From positions 1-64,000 of the forward strand of contig NZ_JAURYQ010000013.1 in assembly GCF_030653815.1 (NCBI RefSeq): a DNA stretch of 64,000 bases, in the 5' to 3' direction. This DNA comes from Rhodoferax sp. (GTDB taxonomy: Bacteria > Pseudomonadota > Gammaproteobacteria > Burkholderiales > Burkholderiaceae_C). The notes below the pieces were generated by a model that was not told the DNA's origin, did no database searches, and saw nothing but the letters and a program-made list of their open reading frames with translations. Each line of letters begins with the position of its first letter. Within the stretch, counting starts at the first letter, position 1. The position numbers and the translations under genes are program-made. Shown here piece by piece: positions 44,150 through 52,751 of this stretch.

Positions 44150-45247
44150 ATGCAAGCCACCCCGAAAACGCCAACGGTGATCGAGATCCGCAAGGGCCAG
44201 GCACCCACCCCACTGCCCCGCGATGAATTCGGCATCCGGTTTCGTGCAAGTTTTGTTGACCCGGCCTTTCGCGCCGAAGATGCTGCCATTGCGCGCCTGG
44301 AAGAGGTGGCCTGGGCCGCTTATACCGAGGGGCGCAAAGCCCCGTTCACCCAGGAAGCGGGCCAAGGCTATGCGGACCCGACGTACCAGTTGTCCGTGGA
44401 GTGGCTGGCGACGAGGCAGCGCATCCTCGACGCCCAGTTGCAGTGGATCAAGCCCGGGAGTCCGTCCCGGGTGCTGCTGATTTGTGGCTCGGCGCGCAAC
44501 GATGGTACCTGCCCGGGCGAAATGTCCAAGACCTTCCGTTTGGTGCAGCTTGCCCGTGAAACGCTGGAACAGCACCACATGGCGGTCGATATGCTGGACC
44601 TGAGCCTGCTGACCTCCGACTATGGGCGCCACATTTATCCCTGCAAAGGCTGCGTGTCCACCGCGATGCCCTTGTGCCACTGGCCGTGCAGTTGCTACCC
44701 CAACCATGCGCTCAACCAGACCAACGACTGGATGGCTGACATCTATGAGCGCTGGGCCGCCGCCCATGCGGTGCTGATCGTGACGCCGGTGTACTGGTAC
44801 CAGAGCCCCAGCCCCTTGAAGCTGATGATGGACCGCCTGGTGTGCGCCGACGGTGGCAATGTCGACCCGACCGCGACCTCAGGCAAGAACGCGGCCAAAG
44901 CCAAGGCGCTGGAAATGGCGGGCTGGGACTACCCGCAACACCTGGCCGGACGCGCCTACGGGCTGATTGTTCACGGCGATGTGGCCGGTGTTGAAGGGTC
45001 GCGTCGGGCACTGTCGGACTGGCTCGATTGGATGGGCCTCCTTGATGCCGGTGTTCAGGCGCGACTGGATCGGCTGATCGGCTATTACCAGCCCTATGCC
45101 AGCAGCCACGAGGCGCTGGATCAAGATCAGGCCGTGCAAGAGGAATCGCGCAATGTGGCACATGCGGTGGCCATGGCCGTGACCAAGCTGCGCGCCGGCC
45201 GCTTGCAGGCCGCGCAGCCGGGCTTGACGCGGCCGCGGCCGAAGTAA
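44150..45247 (+). CDS. Flavodoxin-fold NAD(P)H-dependent oxidoreductase
   Basis: This 365-aa protein has an NADPH-dependent FMN reductase/flavodoxin-like core at about 100-270. The FMN phosphate loop is 'LLICGSARNDGTCPGEMSK', then comes 'VDMLDLSLLTSDYG', a Cys cluster 'YPCKGCVSTAMPLCHWPCSC' that could bind an Fe-S cluster or metal, and 'VLIVTPVYWYQSPSPLKLMM', the isoalloxazine-binding segment. The N-terminal 100 residues are an extra domain I do not recognise. It is likely a quinone or metal-related reductase. It is followed 12 bp later by a lone CheB gene, so the two are probably co-transcribed. Confidence 0.82.
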   Translation: MQATPKTPTVIEIRKGQAPTPLPRDEFGIRFRASFVDPAFRAEDAAIARLEEVAWAAYTEGRKAPFTQEAGQGYADPTYQLSVEWLATRQRILDAQLQWIKPGSPSRVLLICGSARNDGTCPGEMSKTFRLVQLARETLEQHHMAVDMLDLSLLTSDYGRHIYPCKGCVSTAMPLCHWPCSCYPNHALNQTNDWMADIYERWAAAHAVLIVTPVYWYQSPSPLKLMMDRLVCADGGNVDPTATSGKNAAKAKALEMAGWDYPQHLAGRAYGLIVHGDVAGVEGSRRALSDWLDWMGLLDAGVQARLDRLIGYYQPYASSHEALDQDQAVQEESRNVAHAVAMAVTKLRAGRLQAAQPGLTRPRPK

Positions 45248-45259
45248 GGCAGGTGGTTC

Positions 45260-45889
45260 ATGGCACACAAAACTGGTCCAGGAAATTTCCCGATCGTTTG
45301 CGTGGGTGGCTCGGCAGGCGGGCTTGACGCCTACATCCGGCTGCTGAAATGCCTGCCCGCCGACATGGGCGTGGCGATTGTGATCGTCAACCACATTACC
45401 CTGTTTCCGACGCAGCTGCATGAGGTGCTGCCACCTTTCACCCCCATGCCGGTCGAACTGATTACCGAAAACCTGGTGATCGAGCCCAACCACGTGTTCA
45501 TCATCCCGGCCAATCGGGACTTGCATGTGGAGAACGGCGTGTTTCATCTGAAGCCGATCTCCAAACCACGCGGTTGGCCCGATGTGATCACGGTTTTCTT
45601 GAAGTCGCTCACCGAGTACTGGGACGGCAAGCTGATTGCCGTGATCGTGTCCGGTTATGACGGCGACGGCGCGGCCGCGCTGTGCGGCATCAAGGAGGCG
45701 GGAGGCATCACGCTGGCGCAAAAGCTCGGCACCGCCATCCAGCCCGACATGCCCGAGAGCGCCATTGAGTCCGGTTGCATCGACTTTGTGCTGTCACCCG
45801 AAGACATTGCCAAGGAAATTGTGCGCATTGCACAGCGCGAAGACATGGCGGTGACCCATGCCAGCACGGTCCAGCGACCCCATCCCTAA
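45260..45889 (+). CDS. Stand-alone CheB-type methylesterase domain protein
   Basis: This 209-aa protein consists of a CheB catalytic domain alone, with no receiver domain. Catalytic residues are visible: Ser in 'CVGGSAGGLDAY', His in 'IVNHITLFPTQ', and Asp in 'IVSGYDGDGAAAL'. The motif 'NHVFIIPANRDLHVENGVFHL' is typical of the CheB/CheB-CheR group. Without a receiver it must be regulated otherwise. It may act on the same targets as the CheB-CheR fusion at 30336, since no chemoreceptor genes are nearby (inferred). Confidence 0.9.
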   Translation: MAHKTGPGNFPIVCVGGSAGGLDAYIRLLKCLPADMGVAIVIVNHITLFPTQLHEVLPPFTPMPVELITENLVIEPNHVFIIPANRDLHVENGVFHLKPISKPRGWPDVITVFLKSLTEYWDGKLIAVIVSGYDGDGAAALCGIKEAGGITLAQKLGTAIQPDMPESAIESGCIDFVLSPEDIAKEIVRIAQREDMAVTHASTVQRPHP

Positions 45890-45904
45890 CGAAAGTGAAA
45901 CCTG

Positions 45905-46036
45905 ATGAACCCAACCATCGACCCTGCGCAATTGCCGCCACCGCCACCAGAACCCTTGCCGCCATTGCCCGTGCCGCCATCCCCCGCGCCGGGTCCGCTG
46001 CCGATGCCAATCCCGATGCGTGTGTTGGGTCCCTGA
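45905..46036 (+). CDS. Possible small proline-rich peptide
   Basis: This 43-codon open frame starts 15 bp after the CheB gene. About half of its residues are Pro ('LPPPPPEPLPPLPVPPSPAP', then 'GPLPMPIPM'). The ribosome site is weak (GAAAGTG 8 nt upstream). No family is recognised. It may be a real short peptide translated with CheB or chance coding in GC-rich DNA. Confidence 0.35.
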   Translation: MNPTIDPAQLPPPPPEPLPPLPVPPSPAPGPLPMPIPMRVLGP

Positions 46037-46103
46037 ATTCGCTTCGTCAGACACCCAACGCACGCTGCACAGGTTGTCGTCGGCCCCGCGCATCGTTTTG
46101 CAG

Positions 46104-48536
46104 TCAACGCCCGCGCCTGCGCCCCGGCCTGGGGTGGTCTGCCAGGTGACAGGCACGTCGGTAGGCCTGCAGGGTGACCTGGGCGCGGCCCAGCACGGTG
46201 TCTGGCGCGTAACCGCTGGTCGTGCCCGGCAGACCGCTGGCATGGCCGGTCAGCAATTCAATGCCTTCACTGACATGCTCGGCCGTGTACACATGAAATA
46301 GGCCTTGCGCCACCGCCTGGGTGACTTCCGTGCTCAGCATCAGGTGGCGCCGGTTGCGCTGCGGGATCAGCACACCCTGCTCGCCGCTGAGCCCGGCCTG
46401 CGCGCAGACGCGGTAGAAGCCTTCTATTTTTTCATTGAGGCCGCCCACCGGCAGCACCTCGCCGTGCTGGTTCACCGCGCCGGTCACGGCAATGCCCTGC
46501 TTGAGCGGCAGCCCGGACAGGCAGGACAGCAGGGCGTACAGCTCGGCACATGAGGCGGAGTCGCCCTCGATGCCGTGGTACTCCTGCTCGAACACCAGCG
46601 TGGCATCCAGTGCCAACGGCGCCTGCGCAGCAAACAGCGTGGACAGGTAGCTGTGCAAAATCAGCACGCCCTTGTCGTGGATCGGGCCTGACAGCGCCAC
46701 CTCGCGCTCCACGTTGACCAGGCCGTCTTCGCCGGCTGAGGTGCGCGCCGTGACCCGCACCGGAAAACCAAAGCGGTAGTCGCCCAGGTCGATCTGGGTC
46801 AGGCCGTTGATCTGGCCGGCTTTTTCGCCCTGCAGGCTGATCAAGCGCTCACCGTCGGTGATGGTTTCCTGCAGCCGCTGGTCGGGATAATCGTGGCGCA
46901 GGCGGCGCGCCTGCAGCGCAGCGCTGACATCATCCGCTTCCACCCGGGCGCCGGCGCGCGCGCGGCAGACCGCCGCCGCTTCCATCACCAGCGCTTCCAT
47001 GCGGGCAAAGGTGGCGCTCTGACGCGCCTGGTCGTCGACCTCGCGGTGCGCATCCTCCAGCAAACGTGCCACGGCGGTGGCCGTGAAATGCGGCAGGCCC
47101 AGGCGCTGGCAGGTGTGCGACACAAACACGGCGGACGCCGCATAGGTCTGTGCACTGGCGAGAAAACTCTCGGCAAAATCCACCTTGACGCGAAAACGCC
47201 GGGCAAACTCGGGGTCGGCCTCCTGCAGCAGGTAGTACTCTTCGGTGGCGCCGATCAGCACGATCTTGACGTGGATGTCGAGCGCCTCCGGCGTCAGCGA
47301 TACCGTGGCCATGGGGGCAAACATCTGCATCGGTTCTTCAATTTGCAGGCGCCCGGTGCGCGAAAAGCGGCGCAATTTTTCCCACACCAGATCGTCGGTC
47401 AGCAGGTCGCGCACATGCAGCATCAGGTAGCCGCCATGGGCCTTGAGCAGGCTGCCGGCACGGATGCGCGAGAAATCGGTGAGCAGCACGTCCTCTTCGG
47501 CCTGGTACTCGACACTGCCAAACAGGCTGTGGTAAGACGGGTTGTCTTCGATGATCACCGGCGCGCCGCGCAGGCCTTCGTTGTCCACCACCAGGTTGAC
47601 GCGGTAGCGCGCCAGCACGGAGGCCAGCTCTTCCTGGCGGATCTCGTCGTCCAGGCCTGGCTCGGCCTCGGCCGCCCGAAAGACATCCAGGTTGTCCAGC
47701 ACGTCCTGCATCACGCGGTCCAGATAGCGGCCCAGCTTGAGCGTGTCCTTGATCTGCTTCTTGAGCTCCAGCCGAATGGCTTGCAGTTCGTGCTCCAGCA
47801 ACGGCTTGATGGTCTGGCGCCGCAAGGCGGCCAGGCCTTCGTTCTTGAGGCGTTCCATCGGGCGCACCTTGTCCAGGTAGCGGGCGATCTCAGCACGTAA
47901 TTCCTGCTCGGCCTGTTCCACCTGGGCGCGCTGCTCCTTGGGCAGCGAGCGCGCCTCGCTTTCGGTCAAGGCCTTGCCCTTGGCCCCCAGCAGGGTAAAG
48001 ATCAGGTGGCCGTCTTCCCGGTACAGGGCAAAGTTGCGGGCCTCGGCAAAGGCGTCGAGTTCGGCGTAGGCGCCGGATTCTTCCTGCTTGTAGGTTTTTT
48101 CCAGGTGCGCACTTTCGGCCTTGAAGTCGGGGCCGTCCAGCCGCTGCGGGATTTCCTTTTGCAGGGTCTTGCTCATTTGCGCCATGAGCTGGCGCAACAT
48201 CCGCCCCTGGCCGGCCGGCATGCGCAGCGCACGGGGTCGCTCGGGGGCATCAAAGTTGTGCAGGTAACACAGGTCGGGCGGCACCGGTTTGTTGGCGGCC
48301 ACCTCGCGCATCAGTTGCTGCAGCAGGCTTGAGCGGCCGCTGCCGACTTCGCCGAGCACAAACAGGTTGTAGTCGGGCTGGTCCATGGTCAAGCCAAAAC
48401 GCGCGGCGGTTTCGGCCCGCGCCTGACCGATCCAGGGCAGTGGTTCTTGCAGGAGTTCGGCGGTGTCGCTGAAGCCGAAGGTTTCAGGGGCGATGGTGAG
48501 GGCCAGTTCATGCGGGGCCAAATGGCAAAGTGTCAT
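46104..48536 (-). CDS. LonB-like ATP-dependent protease (AAA-associated, YcbZ-type)
   Basis: This 810-aa protease has an N-terminal ATP-binding module with P-loop-like 'VLGEVGSGRSSLLQQL', a long helical insert (about 150-280), an AAA part with 'AHGGYLMLHVRDLL' and a C-terminal Lon protease domain. The Ser-Lys dyad is in place: Ser660 in 'EGDSASCAELY' and Lys703 in 'GGLNEKIEGF', 43 residues apart as in E. coli Lon. It probably degrades damaged or regulatory proteins under stress. The P-loop departs from the GxxGxGK(S/T) norm, because the Lys is replaced by Arg. It diverges from the response-regulator gene across a palindromic site (48638). Confidence 0.88.
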   Translation of the reverse strand: MTLCHLAPHELALTIAPETFGFSDTAELLQEPLPWIGQARAETAARFGLTMDQPDYNLFVLGEVGSGRSSLLQQLMREVAANKPVPPDLCYLHNFDAPERPRALRMPAGQGRMLRQLMAQMSKTLQKEIPQRLDGPDFKAESAHLEKTYKQEESGAYAELDAFAEARNFALYREDGHLIFTLLGAKGKALTESEARSLPKEQRAQVEQAEQELRAEIARYLDKVRPMERLKNEGLAALRRQTIKPLLEHELQAIRLELKKQIKDTLKLGRYLDRVMQDVLDNLDVFRAAEAEPGLDDEIRQEELASVLARYRVNLVVDNEGLRGAPVIIEDNPSYHSLFGSVEYQAEEDVLLTDFSRIRAGSLLKAHGGYLMLHVRDLLTDDLVWEKLRRFSRTGRLQIEEPMQMFAPMATVSLTPEALDIHVKIVLIGATEEYYLLQEADPEFARRFRVKVDFAESFLASAQTYAASAVFVSHTCQRLGLPHFTATAVARLLEDAHREVDDQARQSATFARMEALVMEAAAVCRARAGARVEADDVSAALQARRLRHDYPDQRLQETITDGERLISLQGEKAGQINGLTQIDLGDYRFGFPVRVTARTSAGEDGLVNVEREVALSGPIHDKGVLILHSYLSTLFAAQAPLALDATLVFEQEYHGIEGDSASCAELYALLSCLSGLPLKQGIAVTGAVNQHGEVLPVGGLNEKIEGFYRVCAQAGLSGEQGVLIPQRNRRHLMLSTEVTQAVAQGLFHVYTAEHVSEGIELLTGHASGLPGTTSGYAPDTVLGRAQVTLQAYRRACHLADHPRPGRRRGR

Positions 48537-48637
48537 GGTCTTGCTCCGGTGGTGGTGCGGCTACCAGTTTTCACCCAATTATTCAGCCACGGCTTGATAT
48601 TGCGCAAGCCTGCCTGCGTTGGCGCTGGCGCCGGCTG

Positions 48638-48653
48638 TGTGTGGTGGCGCACA
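48638..48653. promoter_or_regulatory. CRP/FNR-type palindrome, site G (TGTGTGGTGGCGCACA)
   Basis: The half-sites are TGTGTG and CGCACA (one asymmetry). It is about 110 bp upstream of the LonB-like start and 88 bp upstream of the response-regulator start. Confidence 0.6.
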
Positions 48654-48733
48654 GATCAGCCAGGCTGGGTCAAGCACCATGGCAGTTTTGGAAAATACTG
48701 TTCCAATGGAAGCCAGACAACAAGGAATTGATC

Positions 48734-49558
48734 ATGCCCATGACGTTCGAAATCCACCAAGCCAGCATCCTGATCGTCGATGATCAGCTGGCCAATGTGC
48801 AATTGCTGGAGCAATTGCTGCGTGACGCCGGTTACACCCAGGTGAGCTCCACCATGAATCCCGAGGAGGTGTGTGCGCTGCACCGTAAACACAGCTATGA
48901 CCTGATCCTGCTGGACCTGCAAATGCCGGTCATGGATGGTTTTCAGGTGATGGAAGGCCTCAAGACCAATATCAGCGACGACTACCTGCCCGTGATTGTG
49001 CTGACGGCCCAACCGGGCCACAAGCTGCGCGCGCTGGCGGCCGGGGCCAAGGACTTCATCAGCAAACCGTTTGATCTGGTCGAGGTCAAGACGCGCATCC
49101 ACAACATGCTCGAAGTGCGCCTGCTGTACCGCAAGCTCGCCGACTACAACAAGGAGCTTGAAGCCACGGTGGCCGAGCGCACCGCCGAGTTGCGCGAAAG
49201 CGAGGCGCGTTACCGCAGCCTGACCGAGCTGGCCTCGGACTGGTACTGGGAACAGGACGAAAACGGCCAGTTCAGCAAGGTGTCGGGGCCGGTGCTGGAG
49301 ATGCTGGGCCTGCAGGTGGCGCCGCTCAGCAGCGAAATAGGCGCAAGCCTGGTCGGCGGCTGGAATGAGGAAGAACGCTCCAAATTGCGTGCCACCATTG
49401 CCGACCGCAAGCCCTTTCTGGACTTTGTCTTTCACCGCGTCAATGCCGATGGCAGCAAACAGAGCTTTCAGGTCAGCGGGGAACCCATGTTCAACAGCAA
49501 CAGTCGCTTTGTCGGCTACCGCGGCATTGGGGTGGAGCTGACCTCCAAACTCAAATAA
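48734..49558 (+). CDS. Response regulator with C-terminal PAS domain
   Basis: This 274-aa protein has a receiver domain (about 8-125; acidic pocket 'LIVDDQ', phospho-Asp in 'DLILLDLQMPVMDG', Thr in 'VIVLTAQPG', Lys in 'DFISKPFD'), a short coiled coil ('LYRKLADYNKELEATVAERT'), and a PAS domain (about 150-270). It has no DNA-binding or enzymatic output, so it may pass the signal by protein contact. The ATG at 48734 has AAGGA 7 nt upstream, and the longer frame would cross the operator site. The Crp/Fnr gene follows 39 bp later. Confidence 0.88.
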   Translation: MPMTFEIHQASILIVDDQLANVQLLEQLLRDAGYTQVSSTMNPEEVCALHRKHSYDLILLDLQMPVMDGFQVMEGLKTNISDDYLPVIVLTAQPGHKLRALAAGAKDFISKPFDLVEVKTRIHNMLEVRLLYRKLADYNKELEATVAERTAELRESEARYRSLTELASDWYWEQDENGQFSKVSGPVLEMLGLQVAPLSSEIGASLVGGWNEEERSKLRATIADRKPFLDFVFHRVNADGSKQSFQVSGEPMFNSNSRFVGYRGIGVELTSKLK

Positions 49559-49597
49559 AAAAATAACAAATTACAGATAACAAAGGCAGGGTTAGTC

Positions 49598-50314
49598 ATG
49601 TCATTTCTTCACCACCCCAGTCAGAACCATCTCCTGGCGGCCTTGCCGACCAAGGATTTTGAAGCCTTGATCGCGGACCTGGAACTGGTACCGCTGGCAC
49701 TGGGCCAAATGTTGTACGACCCCGGCACGCAGATGCGCCATGCGTACTTTCCCACTACCTCCATCGTGTCCCTGCACTATGTGACCGAATCCGGTGCGTC
49801 GGCCGAGACGGCGGGAGTGGGCAATGAAGGCGTGGTCGGTATTTCGCTGTTCATGGGCGGCGACACCACCTCCAGTTCGGCGGTGGTGCAAACTGCCGGC
49901 CATGCCTACCGGCTTGAGCGCCACCTCATGAAACAGGCATTTGAAGCAGCCGGGTCTTTCCAGCACCTGCTGTTGCGCTACACCCAAGCCCTGATGACCC
50001 AAATGGCCCAGACCGCCGCCTGCAACCGCCACCATACCGTCGAGCAGCAGTTGTGTCGCTGGTTGTTGCTGACGCTGGACCGCTTGCCGGACCGCGAACT
50101 GGTCATGACGCAGGAGCTGGTGGCCAGCATGCTGGGTGTGCGCCGCGAAAGCGTGACCGATGCGGCCGGCCATTTGCAGACCCTGGGCTACATCCGCTAT
50201 CGGCGTGGCCATATCGGCGTGCTGGACCGTGCCGGCCTTGAGGCGCACGCCTGCGAATGCTATGGCGTGGTCAAAAAGGAGCTCAACCGCCTGCTCAGCG
50301 ACGTGCGCCTTTGA
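49598..50314 (+). CDS. Crp/Fnr-family transcriptional regulator
   Basis: This 238-aa protein has an N-terminal cyclic-nucleotide-binding-type beta barrel (about 10-120) without the usual cAMP-contact motif and a C-terminal winged helix. The recognition helix is 'VRRESVTDAAGHLQTLG' (about 181-197). Arg183 and Glu184 align with CRP Arg180 and Glu181, but Asp188 replaces the CRP Arg185 that helps read the TGTGA half-site. No Cys cluster for an Fe-S centre is at the N-terminus. I infer that it binds the TGTGCG-N4-CGCACA palindromes found throughout the 22.6-59.6 kb block. It has no such site directly upstream but probably reads through from the response-regulator promoter. Confidence 0.88.
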   Translation: MSFLHHPSQNHLLAALPTKDFEALIADLELVPLALGQMLYDPGTQMRHAYFPTTSIVSLHYVTESGASAETAGVGNEGVVGISLFMGGDTTSSSAVVQTAGHAYRLERHLMKQAFEAAGSFQHLLLRYTQALMTQMAQTAACNRHHTVEQQLCRWLLLTLDRLPDRELVMTQELVASMLGVRRESVTDAAGHLQTLGYIRYRRGHIGVLDRAGLEAHACECYGVVKKELNRLLSDVRL

Positions 50315-50320
50315 AATTGC

Positions 50321-50360
50321 TTGGGGTCAGAGCACGTCGCTTTGCGAGTGGTCTGAGTCG
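50321..50360. repeat. REP-like palindromic repeat, copy 4
   Basis: It has the same orientation as copy 3 and a degenerate right arm (GTCTGAGTCG). It stands 15 bp before copy 5 as a direct tandem pair, downstream of the Crp/Fnr gene. Confidence 0.75.
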
Positions 50361-50375
50361 AAAGGCATCTGATCG

Positions 50376-50419
50376 GTTGGGGTCAGAGCACGTCGCTGCG
50401 CGAGTGGTCTGACCCCAAT
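50376..50419. repeat. REP-like palindromic repeat, copy 5
   Basis: This is a full-length copy, the reverse complement of copy 1 with both arms intact. It lies between the convergent Crp/Fnr and glycine-zipper genes, where it may act as a transcription terminator. Confidence 0.8.
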
Positions 50420-50422
50420 GTT

Positions 50423-50902
50423 TCAGTATCGCGTTGCTACCCCGTTGTCGATGCGCACGCTGTCACCGACGCGGATGTCATTGGCACTGGACTGCGTCAG
50501 GGTCTGGTAGCTGCCATTGTTTAGGCGAACCGACAGTTGGTAGGCATTGACTTGTTGCGCCTGGTTGCGCTTTTCCAGTTCGTGGCCGGCGTAGGCGCCA
50601 CCCGCTGCCCCCAGCACGGTGGCGGCCGTTTTGCCGGAGCCGCCGCCCACCTGGTTGCCCAAAATACCACCCACCACGGCACCGGCAATGGTGCCGGCTC
50701 CAATGGGGGTGCTGCTGGGATTGTTCTGAGCCACCAGCGTGATGGACTGCACCACGCCATATTGCGTGTAGCTGCTGGTGTTTTGCTGCGGGTAGGCCGT
50801 GCCCGTGTTGGCATTGGGGTAGGTGTTCATGTCGGCGCAGGCGCCGAGCATGAGGGTGGCCGCCAGGGCGGATACGGCTGTCAAGGTGTGCAAAGTTTTC
50901 AT
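50423..50902 (-). CDS. Glycine-zipper (17-kDa-antigen-like) outer-membrane lipoprotein
   Basis: This 159-aa lipoprotein has a signal peptide and lipobox 'LMLGAC' (Cys22), a Tyr/Asn/Gln-rich linker, a glycine-zipper segment ('PIGAGTIAGAVVGGILGNQV', 'AATVLGAAGGAYAGHELE') and a C-terminal beta-strand region ending 'VRIDNGVATRY'. It resembles the SlyB/17-kDa-antigen group, which stabilises the outer membrane. It is 13 bp downstream of the BON lipoprotein gene and is likely co-transcribed, under the palindrome at 51561. Confidence 0.87.
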   Translation of the reverse strand: MKTLHTLTAVSALAATLMLGACADMNTYPNANTGTAYPQQNTSSYTQYGVVQSITLVAQNNPSSTPIGAGTIAGAVVGGILGNQVGGGSGKTAATVLGAAGGAYAGHELEKRNQAQQVNAYQLSVRLNNGSYQTLTQSSANDIRVGDSVRIDNGVATRY

Positions 50903-50915
50903 GTGTTTACTCCAG

Positions 50916-51497
50916 TTACTGTTTGATGGTCATTTCATTGTTGATCCGGACCACGCCCTTGATGCTGCCAGCCACGGCAAGGGCGCGGTCAATTTGTGGC
51001 TGGTTGTTGACAAAGCCGCTGAGCTGGACCACGCCGTCACGGGTCACAGCGGCAATGTCAGCACTCTTGACGCTTTCGTCCGCCATCAGCGCAGCCTTGA
51101 CCTGGGCGGTGATGACGGCGTCGTCGATCTTGGTGCCGATGGTGGTGGGCGCGCCCTTGAGGCTGACACCGTTGCTCACCGTCACCACGCCGGGCACGCT
51201 GCGGGCAATGGCCAGCGCGTGGTCTATTTGCGTCTGGTTGTCGACAAAGCCACTCAGCAACACTTCACCCTTGCGGGTTTCGACCTTGAGGTCAAAGCTC
51301 TTGATGTCGATGTTGTCGAGCAGCGCCGCCTTGACCCGGGTGGTCAGCACGCTGTCGTCAATTTCAGTCCCGATGGTGGTGCTGGCTGTCGGCGCTCGGG
51401 GGGGGTCTTCAACTTTGCTGCAGCCCGCCAGGTAGAGGGTCATTACACCGGCCAAAGTGGTGCTTGCAATGCGCAGGCCAAGAAGGGTTCTTGTCAT
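50916..51497 (-). CDS. Lipoprotein with two BON domains (OsmY/DolP-like)
   Basis: This 193-aa protein has a signal peptide with lipobox 'LAGC' (about Cys25) and two BON domains (about 50-115 and 122-190), recognised by 'VETRKGEVLLSGFVDNQTQI' and 'VTRDGVVQLSGFVNNQPQID' with 'VPGVVTVSNGVSLKG' and 'IKGVVRINNEM'. BON domains bind phospholipid surfaces; OsmY and DolP are envelope-stress proteins. I start at 51497 (GGAG five bases upstream). It heads an operon with the glycine-zipper lipoprotein and has a perfect palindromic site 71 bp upstream, shared with the divergent Mla operon. Confidence 0.9.
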   Translation of the reverse strand: MTRTLLGLRIASTTLAGVMTLYLAGCSKVEDPPRAPTASTTIGTEIDDSVLTTRVKAALLDNIDIKSFDLKVETRKGEVLLSGFVDNQTQIDHALAIARSVPGVVTVSNGVSLKGAPTTIGTKIDDAVITAQVKAALMADESVKSADIAAVTRDGVVQLSGFVNNQPQIDRALAVAGSIKGVVRINNEMTIKQ

Positions 51498-51560
51498 TTT
51501 TTCTCCAGTTGCCAAGTCGTTGAAACAAAGCTCACTGTCGTCGTGTTGAAGGCATTTATC

Positions 51561-51576
51561 TGTGCGATTGCGCACA
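51561..51576. promoter_or_regulatory. CRP/FNR-type palindrome, site H (TGTGCGATTGCGCACA)
   Basis: This is a perfect palindrome in both half-sites. Its centre is 71 bp from the BON lipoprotein start and 45 bp from the MlaE-like start. Confidence 0.68.
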
Positions 51577-51613
51577 GACCTGTGCCGACGTCAGTCTTAG
51601 GCTTGGCGGCTTC

Positions 51614-52750
51614 ATGAGAACACACTTGGTGGCCCCTGCAGCCGTCTCCCAAACCACGCCACAAGTCATCGCACTGACGGGCTGCTGGACGGCGCGCGGC
51701 CTGGGTGAGCGCGAGCGTGACCTGCTGCAGCAGCTTGCTGACAGACCCGCTCCCTTGACGGTGGACGCCTCCGGCATCGAAGCCCTGGATACCGCCGGGG
51801 CCTGGGTGCTGCACGCCTTGCTGAGCGGGCCGCGTGGCGACGGGTCCGGCCTGCCCCTGCAAGGCCTGCCGGCTGAATTTGGCGGTCTGCTTGAAAGCGT
51901 GCGCGCGCATGCCGTGGCGCAGGCCCATGTGCCCGTGACGGCCGTTGCTGCTGCGCCATCGGGACTGGAGAGCGCCGGCCGGGCCGTGGTCAGCATGGTC
52001 GAGCAATTTCTGGCCATGCTGAGCTTCATCGGTGAAAGCGCCCAGGCGCTGGTCAACTGGCTGCTGCATCCGTCGCGCATTCGCTGGCGGGCGGTGCTGT
52101 TCAACCTGCGCAGTGCCGGCTTTGATGCCTTGCCCATTGTGGGCCTGCTGTCGTTTTTGTTGGGTGTGGTGGTGGCCTACCAGGGCGCCGACCAATTGCG
52201 CCAATACGGTGCCAATATTTTTGTCGCCGATTTGGTGGGCCTGTCGATGCTGCGCGAGTTTGCGCCGCTGATCACCGCCATCATCGTGGCCGGCCGCTCC
52301 GGCTCGGCCTACGCTGCGCAAATCGGCACCATGGCGGTGACCGAAGAAATTGACGCCATGCGCACGCTGGGCCTGGCCCCCCAGGAACTGCTGGTCCTGC
52401 CCAAGGTGTTGGCGCTGGTGATTGCGCTGCCGCTGCTTACCGTTTTTGCCGATGTCATGGGCATTCTGGGCGGCATGATGATGGCCAAAACGCAGCTGGA
52501 CGTGGGCTTTGGCGAGTTTCTCGACCGGCTGGTGAAGGCGGTCAGCATCACCTCCTACCTGGTGGGCATTGGCAAGGCGCCGGTGTTTGCCGCCATCATC
52601 GTGATGGTCGGGTGTTTTCAGGGTTTTCGCACCCACGGTGGGGCCGACAGCGTGGGGCGCCAAACCACCCGCAGCGTGGTGCAGTCGATTTTTCTGGTGA
52701 TCGTGGCCGACGCCTTGTTTTCGGTCGCCTTCAGCCTGCTGGACCTGTGA
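51614..52750 (+). CDS. MlaE-family ABC permease with N-terminal STAS domain
   Basis: This 378-aa inner-membrane subunit of an MCE/Mla-type lipid transporter has an N-terminal STAS-like domain (about 15-100, 'LTVDASGIEALDTAGAWVLH'), where E. coli has the separate protein MlaB. The permease part (about 120-378) has 'ADLVGLSMLREFAPLITAII', 'GRSGSAYAAQIGTMAVTEEI' and 'IDAMRTLGLAPQELLVLPKV', the diagnostic EExDAxxxxGxxP motif. The ATPase gene starts 1 bp after its stop, the first of four genes. Confidence 0.93.
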   Translation: MRTHLVAPAAVSQTTPQVIALTGCWTARGLGERERDLLQQLADRPAPLTVDASGIEALDTAGAWVLHALLSGPRGDGSGLPLQGLPAEFGGLLESVRAHAVAQAHVPVTAVAAAPSGLESAGRAVVSMVEQFLAMLSFIGESAQALVNWLLHPSRIRWRAVLFNLRSAGFDALPIVGLLSFLLGVVVAYQGADQLRQYGANIFVADLVGLSMLREFAPLITAIIVAGRSGSAYAAQIGTMAVTEEIDAMRTLGLAPQELLVLPKVLALVIALPLLTVFADVMGILGGMMMAKTQLDVGFGEFLDRLVKAVSITSYLVGIGKAPVFAAIIVMVGCFQGFRTHGGADSVGRQTTRSVVQSIFLVIVADALFSVAFSLLDL

Positions 52751-52751
52751 C

